Notes: generated from the letters alone by a model not told the origin. DNA of 39,587 nt from Acidimicrobiia bacterium (GCA_022827265.1 JAJDTF010000124.1:1-39587), one strand, 5' to 3'; counted from the first letter of the stretch, positions 24,050 through 32,182 are shown. Program-made: numbers and translations.

Positions 24050-24343
24050 ATGCGGACGACTTTGACGCTTGACGACGACGTTGCGGACGCGCTCAAGGAC
24101 CGGGCACGTCACTTGGATCAGCCTTTCAAGCAGGTCGTCAACGAGGTGCTGCGACGCGGTCTGGGTCCGGCTGCGGCCGAGCCCAGAGAGCCCTACCGGG
24201 TTCGACCGCTGAACTTCGGATTGCGCCCGGGCGTAGATCCGCTGCGGCTCAATCAGCTCGCCGACGAGCTGGAAGTCGAGGCATATTTTGAGAAGGAGGC
24301 GCGGATCGCACGGGCAGCCGAGCAGGCTGCGTCGGGCGAGTGA
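24050..24343 (+). CDS. vapB: VapB-type ribbon-helix-helix antitoxin
   Basis: This 97-aa protein begins with a DNA-binding ribbon-helix-helix (MRTTLTLDDDVADALKDRA then VVNEVLRRGL), followed by a proline-containing linker and an acidic/helical tail (LADELEVEAYFEKEARIARA) that would cover the toxin active site. ATG 24050 is preferred to GTG 24044 because it sits 7 nt after a -10 box and gives the usual MRTTLTLDD start; leaderless translation is likely. Its stop overlaps the toxin start (GTGA). It should neutralise the PIN toxin and repress the operon by binding the palindrome at 24034-24045. Confidence 0.9.
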   Translation: MRTTLTLDDDVADALKDRARHLDQPFKQVVNEVLRRGLGPAAAEPREPYRVRPLNFGLRPGVDPLRLNQLADELEVEAYFEKEARIARAAEQAASGE

Positions 24344-24777
24344 TCGTTCCTGATGTCAACCTGCTGATATATGCGTACACCGATGACGCACCGTTTCACG
24401 AGCCAGCGCGTCGCTGGTGGGAAGCCGCCTGCAACGGGACTGAGCGCATCGGGCTTCCTTGGGCCGTCACGTCGGGATTCATCAGGATCGCCACGAAGCG
24501 CCAAGCAGCCGTCCGCCCTGTTCCCATCGAATGGGCTGTAGACCTCATCGCCGAGTGGCTCAGCTTGCCTCACGTCATGCCGTTGAATCCCGGAACGCAG
24601 CATCTCGCGATTTTGCGGCGTTTGCTGGTCGAAGCCGGTATCGGCGGGAACCTGGTCTCTGATGCGCACATTGCGGCGCTCGCTATCGAACACCAGGCGG
24701 AGGTCCACTCCAACGACGGGGACTTTGCGCGGTTCAGCGGCCTCCGCTGGCGCAATCCGCTACTGGCCGACCGCTAG
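24340..24777 (+). CDS. vapC: VapC-type PIN-domain toxin (ribonuclease)
   Basis: This 145-aa PIN-domain protein would cleave RNA, often tRNA or rRNA, when free of antitoxin. The first acidic residue is D5 in VPDVNLLIYAY. The later acidic pair appears in LVSDAHIAALA and NDGDFARF. The glutamate often found in the second block is replaced (AVTSGFIRIAT), as in several VapC subgroups. GTG 24340-24342 overlaps the antitoxin stop. A small inverted repeat AGCCCG/CGGGCT (24776-24781 and 24794-24799) lies at the convergent junction with the crotonase gene and could act as a weak terminator. Confidence 0.9.
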   Translation: MIVPDVNLLIYAYTDDAPFHEPARRWWEAACNGTERIGLPWAVTSGFIRIATKRQAAVRPVPIEWAVDLIAEWLSLPHVMPLNPGTQHLAILRRLLVEAGIGGNLVSDAHIAALAIEHQAEVHSNDGDFARFSGLRWRNPLLADR

Positions 24778-24798
24778 CCCGAGGTGTAGTGCGCGGGC

Positions 24799-25584
24799 TC
24801 AGGTGCCGGCGGCTTGGTCGCGGAACCACTCTCGGGCTGACATTGAGGCGATTGCTTCCAGGGCTAGGCCGGTATGCAGGTCGTCGGCCATGGCGCGCCG
24901 CAGCGGGCGGACCAGCGCGTGGCGCGTGTTGCGCAACAGGATCGGGTTGAGCTTGGCCAGGTCGGCGGCGATTTCCTGCGCGCGGGCCATCAATCCGTCG
25001 GCGGGCAGCACCTCGCCCACGATGCCGAGCTCGTGGGCCTCGGCGGCGTCGATCTGCTGGCCGGTGAGCAGGAAGTAGCGGCCCCGGTTCGGGCCAAGCA
25101 GCAGCGGCCAGACGATCTGCATGCTGTCGCCGGGCACCAGCCCGCCGGGGAAGTGCGGGGCGTCCTGGAAGTAGGCGCCCTCGGCAGCCAGCACGATGTC
25201 GCACAGCACCGCCAGCTCCGAATGCACCGTCACCGGGCCGTTGACTGCCGCGATCATCGGCACCTCGATGTCGAGCATCTGGTCGACGAGCCGATTGCCC
25301 TCCCAGATGATGCGGTCCCAGACCGTGGCGTTGGCGCGCCCCTCGGCAAGCGCATTGACCTCGTCGGGCAGCTCGATGAACGAGTCGCCGGTGCCGGTGA
25401 GGATCACCACCTTGATGTCACGGTCCGACGCCAGCGCCATGAACAGCTCGGGCAGCTCACGGTGCGGGCGGCCGCCCCATTGCAGCGGCCCGCCGCGCGT
25501 GTTCATGCGGACGGTCACCACCCCGGCGTCGTCGCGGGTCACCTCGGCGGTGCGATATCGGTCTGCGTACTCAGCGAACTCCAT
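24799..25584 (-). CDS. Enoyl-CoA hydratase/isomerase family protein, 6-oxocamphor-hydrolase-like
   Basis: This 261-aa crotonase-fold protein resembles the retro-Claisen enzyme 6-oxocamphor hydrolase more than ordinary enoyl-CoA hydratases. Blocks that match as I recall them are VPMIAAVNGPVTVHSEL, FQDAPHFPGGLVPGD and GPNRGRYFLLTGQQIDA. The residues equivalent to the hydrolase's catalytic His, Asp and Glu are present as H121, D153 and E243, nearly the same numbering. The usual CoA-hydratase glutamates are not evident. Such enzymes cleave C-C bonds of cyclic diketones without CoA. ATG 25582-25584 is the start. It is divergent from the PhyH gene (92-bp gap). Actual substrate is unknown. Confidence 0.85.
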   Translation of the reverse strand: MEFAEYADRYRTAEVTRDDAGVVTVRMNTRGGPLQWGGRPHRELPELFMALASDRDIKVVILTGTGDSFIELPDEVNALAEGRANATVWDRIIWEGNRLVDQMLDIEVPMIAAVNGPVTVHSELAVLCDIVLAAEGAYFQDAPHFPGGLVPGDSMQIVWPLLLGPNRGRYFLLTGQQIDAAEAHELGIVGEVLPADGLMARAQEIAADLAKLNPILLRNTRHALVRPLRRAMADDLHTGLALEAIASMSAREWFRDQAAGT

Positions 25585-25676
25585 GGCCTCATGCTCGCAG
25601 AACGCGGATAACCACGAGAGAGCCAGCGGGCTGTCCGATTACCATCGCTTCGACGGGGACTGCTTGGGGGAGCGCG

Positions 25677-26864
25677 ATGACTGACGTTGCGGATCGAACG
25701 GAAACGGCTGACGCGCCGACGAGAGAGCAGCATCACGCCGAGATGGCCGACTACCTCGCGGGCGGCGTGCGGCGAGCCCACGAGACCGGCAACCGGGGTC
25801 CGGTTCGCTTCGGGCCCGACGGCAAGCTGCATCCCGAGATCCTGGAGAACTACTGGAAGCACGGCTTCTACGTCTTCACCGGCGTGGTGGGTCCTGACGA
25901 GATTGCCGAGCTCCGGGCCGATGTGGGCGAGGTCATCGAGCGGGCGCCGGTGCGCAAGGGCGAGGCCCTCGACCGCCGCGGCCGGCCCGCGCTGGGTCGC
26001 GACTACGCAGTCGAGCCGTACATCCACATCGCGCCGCTGTCTGACCCGTTCGGCGGCACCAGCGCCCTCGGCGGTCGCCACCAGGTCCAGATGGACCAGC
26101 CGACCCCCGATGCCGACGCCCCGCCCGATGTCGTCTACCTGATCTTCGGCATGTGTCAGTCGATGCCCTCGGCGCTGCGGCTGTACGGCCATCCCGACCT
26201 GATGTCGATCGCCGAGAGCATCAACGGCCCCGACTTCGTTCCCTACAACGACGCCATCTTCGTGAAGGAACCAGGGCTGGGCGGCTCGGTGTCGTGGCAC
26301 CAGGACGGGGTCACCCACTGGGACAATCCCGACTGGGACATGGGCATTCACGGGTTCAACTTCCAGGTGCAGCTGTATGAGACCACCGCGGCCAATGCGC
26401 TGTGGGTGGTGCCCGGCACGCACACGGCCGGGCGCATCGACCTGCGCGCCAAGGTTGCCGACAACGGCGGCAGCACGATGCTGCCCGACGCCATCCCGCT
26501 GCTGTGCGAGCCCGGCGACGTGACGGTGGTGAACCGGCACATGGTCCACGGCTCCTATGCCAATACGTCCGCAGACCCGCGCATCTCGATCACGTTCGGC
26601 TTCCACCGCAGGAAGTCCGTGCTCGGTGTGACCGGCCAGCTGCGAGTGCACGAACGCGACGGCGTGGTCGTCTACGACGAGGAGCGGGTGTTCAAGAGGT
26701 CGTCGGTGATCGCCGTGGCCATCGACGCCCGGGCGCAGCATCGCCCCGGCGAGCGGCGCTACACGTACGCCCCCTTCGTCGGCCTCGAAGACGACTTCCG
26801 CTTCAGCGATGAGACGTTCGAGCGCGTCATCCGCGACTACAACCTCAACGACCTCGCCATCTGA
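25677..26864 (+). CDS. Phytanoyl-CoA dioxygenase (PhyH) family protein
   Basis: This 395-aa protein is an Fe(II)/2-oxoglutarate-dependent oxygenase. The metal triad is H208 and D210 in SWHQDG and H291 in MVHGSYAN; R302 (PRISITFGF) would bind 2-oxoglutarate. The DSBH core lies between about 190 and 310. ATG 25677 has GGGGGAG about 6 nt upstream. It is divergent from the crotonase gene, so both may act on the same small molecule, with hydroxylation followed by C-C cleavage; that link is inference. Bacterial PhyH proteins hydroxylate many secondary metabolites and lipids, so the substrate cannot be named. Confidence 0.9.
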   Translation: MTDVADRTETADAPTREQHHAEMADYLAGGVRRAHETGNRGPVRFGPDGKLHPEILENYWKHGFYVFTGVVGPDEIAELRADVGEVIERAPVRKGEALDRRGRPALGRDYAVEPYIHIAPLSDPFGGTSALGGRHQVQMDQPTPDADAPPDVVYLIFGMCQSMPSALRLYGHPDLMSIAESINGPDFVPYNDAIFVKEPGLGGSVSWHQDGVTHWDNPDWDMGIHGFNFQVQLYETTAANALWVVPGTHTAGRIDLRAKVADNGGSTMLPDAIPLLCEPGDVTVVNRHMVHGSYANTSADPRISITFGFHRRKSVLGVTGQLRVHERDGVVVYDEERVFKRSSVIAVAIDARAQHRPGERRYTYAPFVGLEDDFRFSDETFERVIRDYNLNDLAI

Positions 26865-26892
26865 TGGGTTGCACCGACAAGAAGACTTGGTA

Positions 26893-27069
26893 ATGCCGGT
26901 CTACAGAGACTTCCGAGGGCTGACTGTGACTGCGGCGTTGGAGCAGATAGCTGACCAGAAGGACCAGCCTGATGTCAGGCATCTGACCCTGTACGAGATC
27001 AGGCTGCTGCGCGCGGCTGCAGATCTGCTCCACAGGTACAGCGATCACACCCCGGTTCCCGTGGAGTAG
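26893..27069 (+). CDS. Small hypothetical protein (58 aa)
   Basis: ATG 26893 begins MPVYRDFRGLTVTAALEQIA, ending HRYSDHTPVPVE. It lies 28 bp after the PhyH stop, with AAGAAG about 8 nt upstream, so it may be the second gene of that operon. The C-terminal half looks helical (RHLTLYEIRLLRAAADLLHR). No family is recognised, and it could be a chance frame. Confidence 0.45.
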   Translation: MPVYRDFRGLTVTAALEQIADQKDQPDVRHLTLYEIRLLRAAADLLHRYSDHTPVPVE

Positions 27070-27150
27070 CCGACCTGTCCTGAGTGTCGAGCTGACGCCC
27101 TTTAGCAAGTAGCGATGGCGTGGGATCTGCTTGGTCCACGCTCGCCGGAC

Positions 27151-27771
27151 TCAGAAGGATTCGAGGCGAGTAACCCAGGCGTGGAAGCGGGGGCATCTGG
27201 CTCGGATGACTTCGAGGCCGATGGTGCTGGCCACCAGCGGTCCGTGCAGTCGCTTGTGGTAGCCGGGGATGAACGACTGGATGCGTTTGCTAGGCGCGGT
27301 GTCGCGATGATCGTTGATGTCTTCGGGTGTCGCGAATTGCTGCACGACTTGCACGAGCCCTTGTGCAGCCTCGTGCGGAAGGTCGGGAACGACTCCGAAG
27401 CCAGCTGGATCTGCGAATAGCAGTGCCTCGAATTCGTGTCGCTGAACGTATGCGAACTGGATCATGGAGTGGCTCTGCTGCGGGCGGTGCTGCGGGATCG
27501 CTGCATCGATTCGCGCCTCGAGATCCTCAACGGTCTCGTTGGGTTGCTTGCGCTTGAACTCGTAGAAGTCCACGAGCGACGTCACGGCATCGAAGTTCCA
27601 AGAGAGCTTCGCCATGGCGGGAGCGAGCCGCTCGACGCTGATGTTTCCGCCGCGGCTGTTGGGCTTCATAGCCACTGCGACGACGCCGTGCGCTCCGAGA
27701 TGCGGCTGCAGCACCTGCTTGACGAACTCCTCCTCGGTGTCGCCTTCGACGACGATGGCGACCCGTTTCAC
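27151..27771 (-). CDS. DUF4276 family Toprim-like protein
   Basis: This 206-aa protein has the DUF4276 pattern: VVEGDTEEEFV at 7-17 (Toprim glutamate E9), SLVDFYEF with D68, RHEFEALLFAD at 111-121, ATPEDIND at 147-154 and APSKRIQSFIPGYHK at 159-173. Toprim folds bind Mg2+ and act as nucleases in OLD-type systems. The GTG start at 27769-27771 overlaps the stop of the upstream ATPase (GTGA), so the two proteins are made in a fixed ratio. The pair corresponds to a split OLD nuclease: ATPase and Toprim on separate chains, as in PARIS (where the Toprim-like partner is DUF4435). Role in defence is inferred from this architecture. Confidence 0.87.
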   Translation of the reverse strand: MKRVAIVVEGDTEEEFVKQVLQPHLGAHGVVAVAMKPNSRGGNISVERLAPAMAKLSWNFDAVTSLVDFYEFKRKQPNETVEDLEARIDAAIPQHRPQQSHSMIQFAYVQRHEFEALLFADPAGFGVVPDLPHEAAQGLVQVVQQFATPEDINDHRDTAPSKRIQSFIPGYHKRLHGPLVASTIGLEVIRARCPRFHAWVTRLESF

Positions 27772-28949
27772 GGACGGCCGCCGAGCAGGTTCATCTGCCA
27801 GAGTTCTCCCGTCGTGTAGTTCTCATCAAGCCATCGCTCGTAGTTGCCACGGCTCCGGCGGCGAGCCACCGTTCTCGAATCTTCCAGTTCCATCACAACG
27901 ATCTCGTCGAGGTCGAAGCAATCGACGAGCTGAGGGGATTGCGTGGCCACGATGATCTGGCGATGGCTCGCCAACGATTGGATCATCGAGCCGATGAGAG
28001 TGACGGCGGCCGGATGCAGGCCGAGTTCTGGTTCGTCGATCAAGGCGACGCTGGGCAGCATCTCGGGCGGAAGGCTCAGCAATGTGACCAGGGCGAATAA
28101 CCGCAGCGACCCATCAGACGTGAGATGTGCGCCGAAGGTCTTGTCTCCATCGGTGCCGCGCCACCTCAGCAGCACGCGCCCGTGCTCGTCTTCGATGACG
28201 AAGTGACCGAAGCTCGGCAAGACCCGGCGGATGTTGTCCTGCACCCATTCGAAGCGATCTGGACACTCACGTTGGAGACGGAAGAGGACGGCGGCGAGAT
28301 TCCCGCCGTCTGAGCGCAGTCCTCGGCTGTCTGACACGTCCCAGCGTTGCTTCATGCTGGCGCTTGCCGACGTGTCGTGGAACTGGAAGGTGCTGCAGTC
28401 CTTGAGCAGGTGGTGGACGACGCGCGCCGTCTTCGTGTTGACCCCGGGAATCTGGTCGTGAGCGGCTTCCTTGATCTTGGCCTCGGTATGGCCGCTGCCG
28501 ACCGACTGCCACGGTGCCTGACCTTCGAGGCCTGCACGGCTGGATCTCAGGCGTTCCTCAGTGAACACGAACCGATCAGGAGCGCCATATGACAGCGCAA
28601 AGGAATACTCGTTGATGCCGTTCGGGGTCCACAGGCGGATGTCGGCTTCCATGCGCGGCGTCGCCTTGTTGCCCATGAACAATTGGTCGTCGGCCCCACC
28701 GTGTCGGGCGACGAACTCTTCGAGCTTCTGCGACCGGAGCATCCAGCTCAGCATCTCGAAGAAGCGGACGACATTGGACTTGCCGGACCCGTTCGCCCCG
28801 ATGAGCACCGTTGCTCCGCCGAGGTTGGAGAACTCCACGTTGGCGAGCGACCGAAATCCTCGGACAGAGACCGACTCCAAGCGCATTCGCTGGGCAGCCG
28901 GGTCAGCATCGAACGGTTCCTGCTGTCGCTGGTGCGGTTCGCTCTCCAT
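27768..28949 (-). CDS. AAA_15/AAA_21 ABC-type ATPase, partner of DUF4276 protein
   Basis: This ~393-aa ATPase begins its core with LESVSVRGFRSL and Walker A GANGSGKSN at 51-59. LTSDGSLRLFAL at 276-287 stands in for the ABC signature, Walker B is SVALIDEPELGLHP at about 300-313, and VATQSPQLVD follows at 334-343. This is the OLD/RecF-like arrangement without coiled coil. ATG 28947-28949 is preferred because AAGGA lies about 10 nt upstream; ATG 28884-28886 (MRLESVSV) is an alternative that starts at the core and lacks a ribosome site. It is coupled to the downstream DUF4276 gene by GTGA overlap. It would sense or hold a phage trigger and release or activate the Toprim nuclease, by analogy with PARIS. 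Confidence 0.88.
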   Translation of the reverse strand: MESEPHQRQQEPFDADPAAQRMRLESVSVRGFRSLANVEFSNLGGATVLIGANGSGKSNVVRFFEMLSWMLRSQKLEEFVARHGGADDQLFMGNKATPRMEADIRLWTPNGINEYSFALSYGAPDRFVFTEERLRSSRAGLEGQAPWQSVGSGHTEAKIKEAAHDQIPGVNTKTARVVHHLLKDCSTFQFHDTSASASMKQRWDVSDSRGLRSDGGNLAAVLFRLQRECPDRFEWVQDNIRRVLPSFGHFVIEDEHGRVLLRWRGTDGDKTFGAHLTSDGSLRLFALVTLLSLPPEMLPSVALIDEPELGLHPAAVTLIGSMIQSLASHRQIIVATQSPQLVDCFDLDEIVVMELEDSRTVARRRSRGNYERWLDENYTTGELWQMNLLGGRP

Positions 28950-29078
28950 GAGGCAGGCGTCCTTGTGCGTCAGAGTTGCCCAAGGCCCATCGAGCACTGC
29001 GGCGGACACGCCCGGGCGCGATGCGATCCTACGAGCGAGAAGGCGCTCGCAGCAGCCGATCGGCTAGCACGAGTGGGA

Positions 29079-30224
29079 TCAGTGGTCGAGGTCTGCGATG
29101 GGGCGCAGGCCGCCGAGCCAGCGACGCATCGCTGGATCGCGGACATCGAGCATGCCTCGGTCTGGCGTGGTGACCGCTCCGGCTTGCAGCAGACGGCGGC
29201 GGTAGGTGTTGATGTACGACGGGCTCTTGCCGAGAGCAGATGCCAGCGCCGCGACCTCTATAGGTCCGTCGTTGGCGGCAATATGGCGCAGGACGTCGCG
29301 GTCTGTGGGCGAGAGCGCTGACCACAGTGGCATGAGCAACATGTCGGTGAGGGCTTGGTCGGCTTCGTAGACACCTTCCTGCATGTCGTCTATGGCGAGG
29401 TGCTTGGCGCCGTCGGCGCATGACTCCCACCCGTGGTCGCCCACGAGCTGCACCATGAACGGATAGCCCCCCGACGACCGCGTTGCCAGATCGAGGGCCG
29501 ATTCGTCGATCGAGCCTCCGGCTCGGCCGATGGGCACCTGCAATGCCGTACGAGTTGCGTCATGGCTGAGCAGGCCGATCTCGCCTCGTGCACAGCGATG
29601 GAAGAACGTCATGCCCATGTCGGCGAGAATGGTGTCGGTGACCTCCGGCAGGGCGGCCATCACGAGCGCTATGGGGCGCTGCTCTCTGCGGGTCACATGC
29701 TGGATCGCGGCGGCCAGCTCCCGGGCGCCGTCCACCTCCGCGGCATGGAACTCGTCGAGAGTGATGAGCAAGCCGGCACCGGCAGCAGATTGAGTCAGCG
29801 TTTCCGTGATGCCGGTGAGCAGGCGCCGAAGGCTGAGCTCTACGAGCGGCGGCCGAGGGTTCGCGGGGTCCTTGGCCCACGACACGCCGAGCCCGAGCGC
29901 CTGCGCCGAGGCAAGCCGCGTCTTCGGGTCGCGTTGCAGGTCTTCGGCCAGCGCGCCCAACTCATGACGCAGTTGCGAACTGAATTCGGGCGCCGATGCG
30001 GTTGCGCTGACGCTCAGCCAGCCTTGACTGCGGGCAGCGGCTTCGATGGCGTCGAGGAGCGCCGTCTTGCCCGTGCCCCGTCTGCCGGTGAGCAACAGCG
30101 TGTAGTCGGGGTGGCGGGGACCATGGCGAAGGGCGGCGAGCACCCGTTCGATGACATCGTCACGCCCGACCATCAGCGGCGGCGCCGCGCCGAAAGTAGG
30201 TGTGAAGGGGTTCTGCTCCGGCAT
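29079..30224 (-). CDS. AAA ATPase with C-terminal winged helix (Orc1/Cdc6-like or AAA_16)
   Basis: This 381-aa protein has Walker A GRRGTGKT at 47-54, Walker B GLLITLDEFH at about 151-160, and a sensor-like block PIALVMAALPEVTD. The C-terminus carries a helical segment and winged helix (LSPTDRDVLRHIAA then ALGKSPSYINTYRRRLLQAG). The order resembles archaeal-type ORC/Cdc6 and STAND-like bacterial ATPases. ATG 30222-30224 is chosen for AGAGG at 5-6 nt spacing; an in-frame GTG two codons earlier would overlap that site. It lies 129 bp upstream of the OLD-like ATPase gene on the same strand and might be a third component or an independent gene. Function unknown. Confidence 0.85.
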   Translation of the reverse strand: MPEQNPFTPTFGAAPPLMVGRDDVIERVLAALRHGPRHPDYTLLLTGRRGTGKTALLDAIEAAARSQGWLSVSATASAPEFSSQLRHELGALAEDLQRDPKTRLASAQALGLGVSWAKDPANPRPPLVELSLRRLLTGITETLTQSAAGAGLLITLDEFHAAEVDGARELAAAIQHVTRREQRPIALVMAALPEVTDTILADMGMTFFHRCARGEIGLLSHDATRTALQVPIGRAGGSIDESALDLATRSSGGYPFMVQLVGDHGWESCADGAKHLAIDDMQEGVYEADQALTDMLLMPLWSALSPTDRDVLRHIAANDGPIEVAALASALGKSPSYINTYRRRLLQAGAVTTPDRGMLDVRDPAMRRWLGGLRPIADLDH

Positions 30225-30230
30225 CGTCAC

Positions 30231-30602
30231 CTCTACCGACGGTCAAGGAGATTCGCACGCTGCTGTGGCGAGGCTTCGAGCACGCCAAAGCGGTGCCGCT
30301 GCCCATCGATGAAGCTGGCACGAGCCCGCGCGGGCTGCCTCACGCAGCCGCCGAGGCAGCGGTGTGGGGCGGTGCACGCACACGCGAGCGCCGGTCGGCG
30401 GGATCTCGGCCGCTCGCGCAGCGGACCTCATCGAGCCGTTCAGCCACCAGCGCGAGCTTGCGCGAAAATCAATTGACGGCGCCGATGACAGCGGCGATGC
30501 TTGCCCGAGACGACTACGGAGGTAGACGATCATGGAGGCACAGGCCGTGCGCTGTCCGAAACCGGCAGTCAGGAATTCGAATGATCCGCGCTGCCTCGTT
30601 GA
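30231..30602. other. Gap between divergent AAA and DUF262 genes, no clear gene
   Basis: Open frames on both strands here have no recognisable protein content. The one notable element is a GGAGG ribosome site at 30519-30523, leading into a short ORF that overlaps the DUF262 start. The region must hold promoters for both flanking gene sets. Confidence 0.5.
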
Positions 30603-30621
30603 ATGGACCGGCTCATGCTGA
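30532..30621 (+). CDS. Possible 29-codon leader ORF upstream of the DUF262 gene
   Basis: GGAGG lies about 8 nt before ATG 30532, the best ribosome site near the DUF262 gene. The frame (MEAQAVRCPKPAVRNSNDPR and onward) stops at TGA 30619-30621, overlapping both candidate DUF262 starts (30603 and 30615), which lack ribosome sites. Re-initiation after this ORF could drive DUF262 translation. No similarity is recognised, so it could be coincidence. Confidence 0.3.
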   Translation: MEAQAVRCPKPAVRNSNDPRCLVEWTGSC

Positions 30622-31724
30622 AATCCAGCACCGAACCGTCGGATGCCAACGGTATCGAAGAGCTTGAGAGCGAGCGAGCGGACGGCGAGGCGGTGTTGCC
30701 GAGCTATGAGTTACTGACGTACCCTGCCGACTACGTCCTCGAAGTACTTGTCAAGAAGTTTCGTGACGACGACATCCGGATACCGAAGTTCCAGCGGGGC
30801 TTCGTCTGGAGTAGGAATCAAGCCAGCCGGTTGATCGACTCATTTCTCAAGGGTCTGCCGGTACCGTCCATTTTTCTTTTTTCCGAAACCGGTACAGAAA
30901 AGCTGCTTGTCGTTGACGGTCAGCAACGTCTCCGGTCTATAGTCTACTTCTTCGAAGGGTACTTCGGCGAAGAGAAGCATGGTCGACGCGTAACGTTTCG
31001 CCTCACTGGCTTAGAAGAAGGCAGCCCATACGAAGGCAAGAGCTATGAAGACATACGCGATCAATATCCGAGCGAGTATGCGAAACTCAACAATTCCGTA
31101 TTGCGCTCATTCGTCATGCGTCAGCTGTCGCCCAACGATGACACCAGCATATACCATGTCTTTGAGCGCCTGAATACGGGTGGGACTCAGCTCTATCCTC
31201 AAGAAATACGCAACTGCGTCCACCATGGCGCATTCAACGAACTGCTCCACTCACTCAACGCCTATCCAGCGTGGCGCGAAGTCTACGGCCGGCCTTCATC
31301 TGATCCTCGCCAACGGGATGTTGAACTCATCTTGCGGTTCTTTGCCTTGTCTGAGGCGAGCGAGTCCTATGCGAAGCCCATGAAGCACTTTCTGAATCAG
31401 TTTATGCGCGAATCCGCCACGTTCGACAAGAAGAAGCTGGCTGCCTTGCGGACCCGCTTCCAAAACACTACTGACGCGGTACTTGAGACACTGGGCGAAA
31501 AGCCGTTTCACATTCGAGCGGGACTCAATGCGGCGGTATTCGACAGCGTCTATGTCGCATTTGCGCAAGATTCAGATTCACGCATTGATGATGGCAAGCA
31601 GCGATTCGAAAAACTGATACACGACGACGAGTACCTACAGTGTGTCACCAGCGGTACGACGGATGTCGCCACGGTTGCACAGCGGCTGCGAATTGCATCG
31701 ACAGTGCTTGGTGCTGTGGCATGA
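30603..31724 (+). CDS. DUF262 (GmrSD/ParB-like) domain protein, partner of HEPN protein
   Basis: This 373-aa protein has the DUF262 hallmarks: PKFQRGFVW at 61-69 and VDGQQRL at 104-110, a ParB-like nucleotide-binding fold used by GmrSD-type restriction enzymes and toxin-like systems. The C-terminal half is helical, with no DUF1524 HNH motif seen, so nuclease action is likely left to the partner. Starts at ATG 30603 or ATG 30615; neither has a clear ribosome site. The stop overlaps the HEPN start (ATGA). The pair has lower GC and more ATA/AAA-type codons than its neighbours, a sign of recent transfer. A phage-defence or toxin-antitoxin role is inferred. Confidence 0.88.
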   Translation: MDRLMLKSSTEPSDANGIEELESERADGEAVLPSYELLTYPADYVLEVLVKKFRDDDIRIPKFQRGFVWSRNQASRLIDSFLKGLPVPSIFLFSETGTEKLLVVDGQQRLRSIVYFFEGYFGEEKHGRRVTFRLTGLEEGSPYEGKSYEDIRDQYPSEYAKLNNSVLRSFVMRQLSPNDDTSIYHVFERLNTGGTQLYPQEIRNCVHHGAFNELLHSLNAYPAWREVYGRPSSDPRQRDVELILRFFALSEASESYAKPMKHFLNQFMRESATFDKKKLAALRTRFQNTTDAVLETLGEKPFHIRAGLNAAVFDSVYVAFAQDSDSRIDDGKQRFEKLIHDDEYLQCVTSGTTDVATVAQRLRIASTVLGAVA

Positions 31725-32182
31725 TCGACGAAACCCGCTCCTACTTGACAGAGATCGAAGAGTTCATGCAGCAGTCTCCTGATGCAGGTGTGATCCAGTC
31801 GTACTTGGTGGAGCATGCGCTCGTCAAGATCTACTCTGCCTTTGAATCGGAAGTTCGAGACGCCTTGGCCGAACGTTGCGCTTCAAGCGGAGACCTCGCC
31901 TGCGACCAATATGTTGCAAATGTGGTCAAGAGAACCGTGAGATCCATAAGGATCAACGAATTGACGGGGATTCTTGGAGGGTTTGGCGAAGAATACAAGA
32001 TGTCGTATTCGTCGAAAATTGGTCAATACCCAGATGCACAGATCGCCTACGACAGCATTGTCGCGAACAGAAACGCCGTTGCACATGGAGGTTCGCGTCC
32101 AGCAACATGGAACGACGTTTACGCGTGGTGGGACGATGCTTTGCCGATCGTTACGGAGTTTCGTACCGCACTGTTCGTGTAA
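31721..32182 (+). CDS. HEPN-domain protein (RiboL-PSP/MAE_28990-like), probable RNase
   Basis: This 153-aa helical protein carries the HEPN catalytic signature R-N-x3-H as RNAVAH, R117 to H122. HEPN dimers with this motif cut RNA. Two long helices (EHALVKIYSAFESEVRDALA and the C-terminal block after the motif) complete the fold. ATG 31721 overlaps the DUF262 stop, giving strict coupling. The HEPN family pairing with DUF262 proteins has been noted in comparative genomics of HEPN domains. It is expected to act as the toxic effector, with DUF262 as sensor or control. Which partner is protective is not known from the sequence. Confidence 0.85.
   Translation: MIDETRSYLTEIEEFMQQSPDAGVIQSYLVEHALVKIYSAFESEVRDALAERCASSGDLACDQYVANVVKRTVRSIRINELTGILGGFGEEYKMSYSSKIGQYPDAQIAYDSIVANRNAVAHGGSRPATWNDVYAWWDDALPIVTEFRTALFV

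Noticed and set aside
30243..30667. Open frames on both strands in the AAA-DUF262 gap
   Set aside because: Low-complexity Ala/Arg/Ser composition, no ribosome sites at their starts, overlapping each other.
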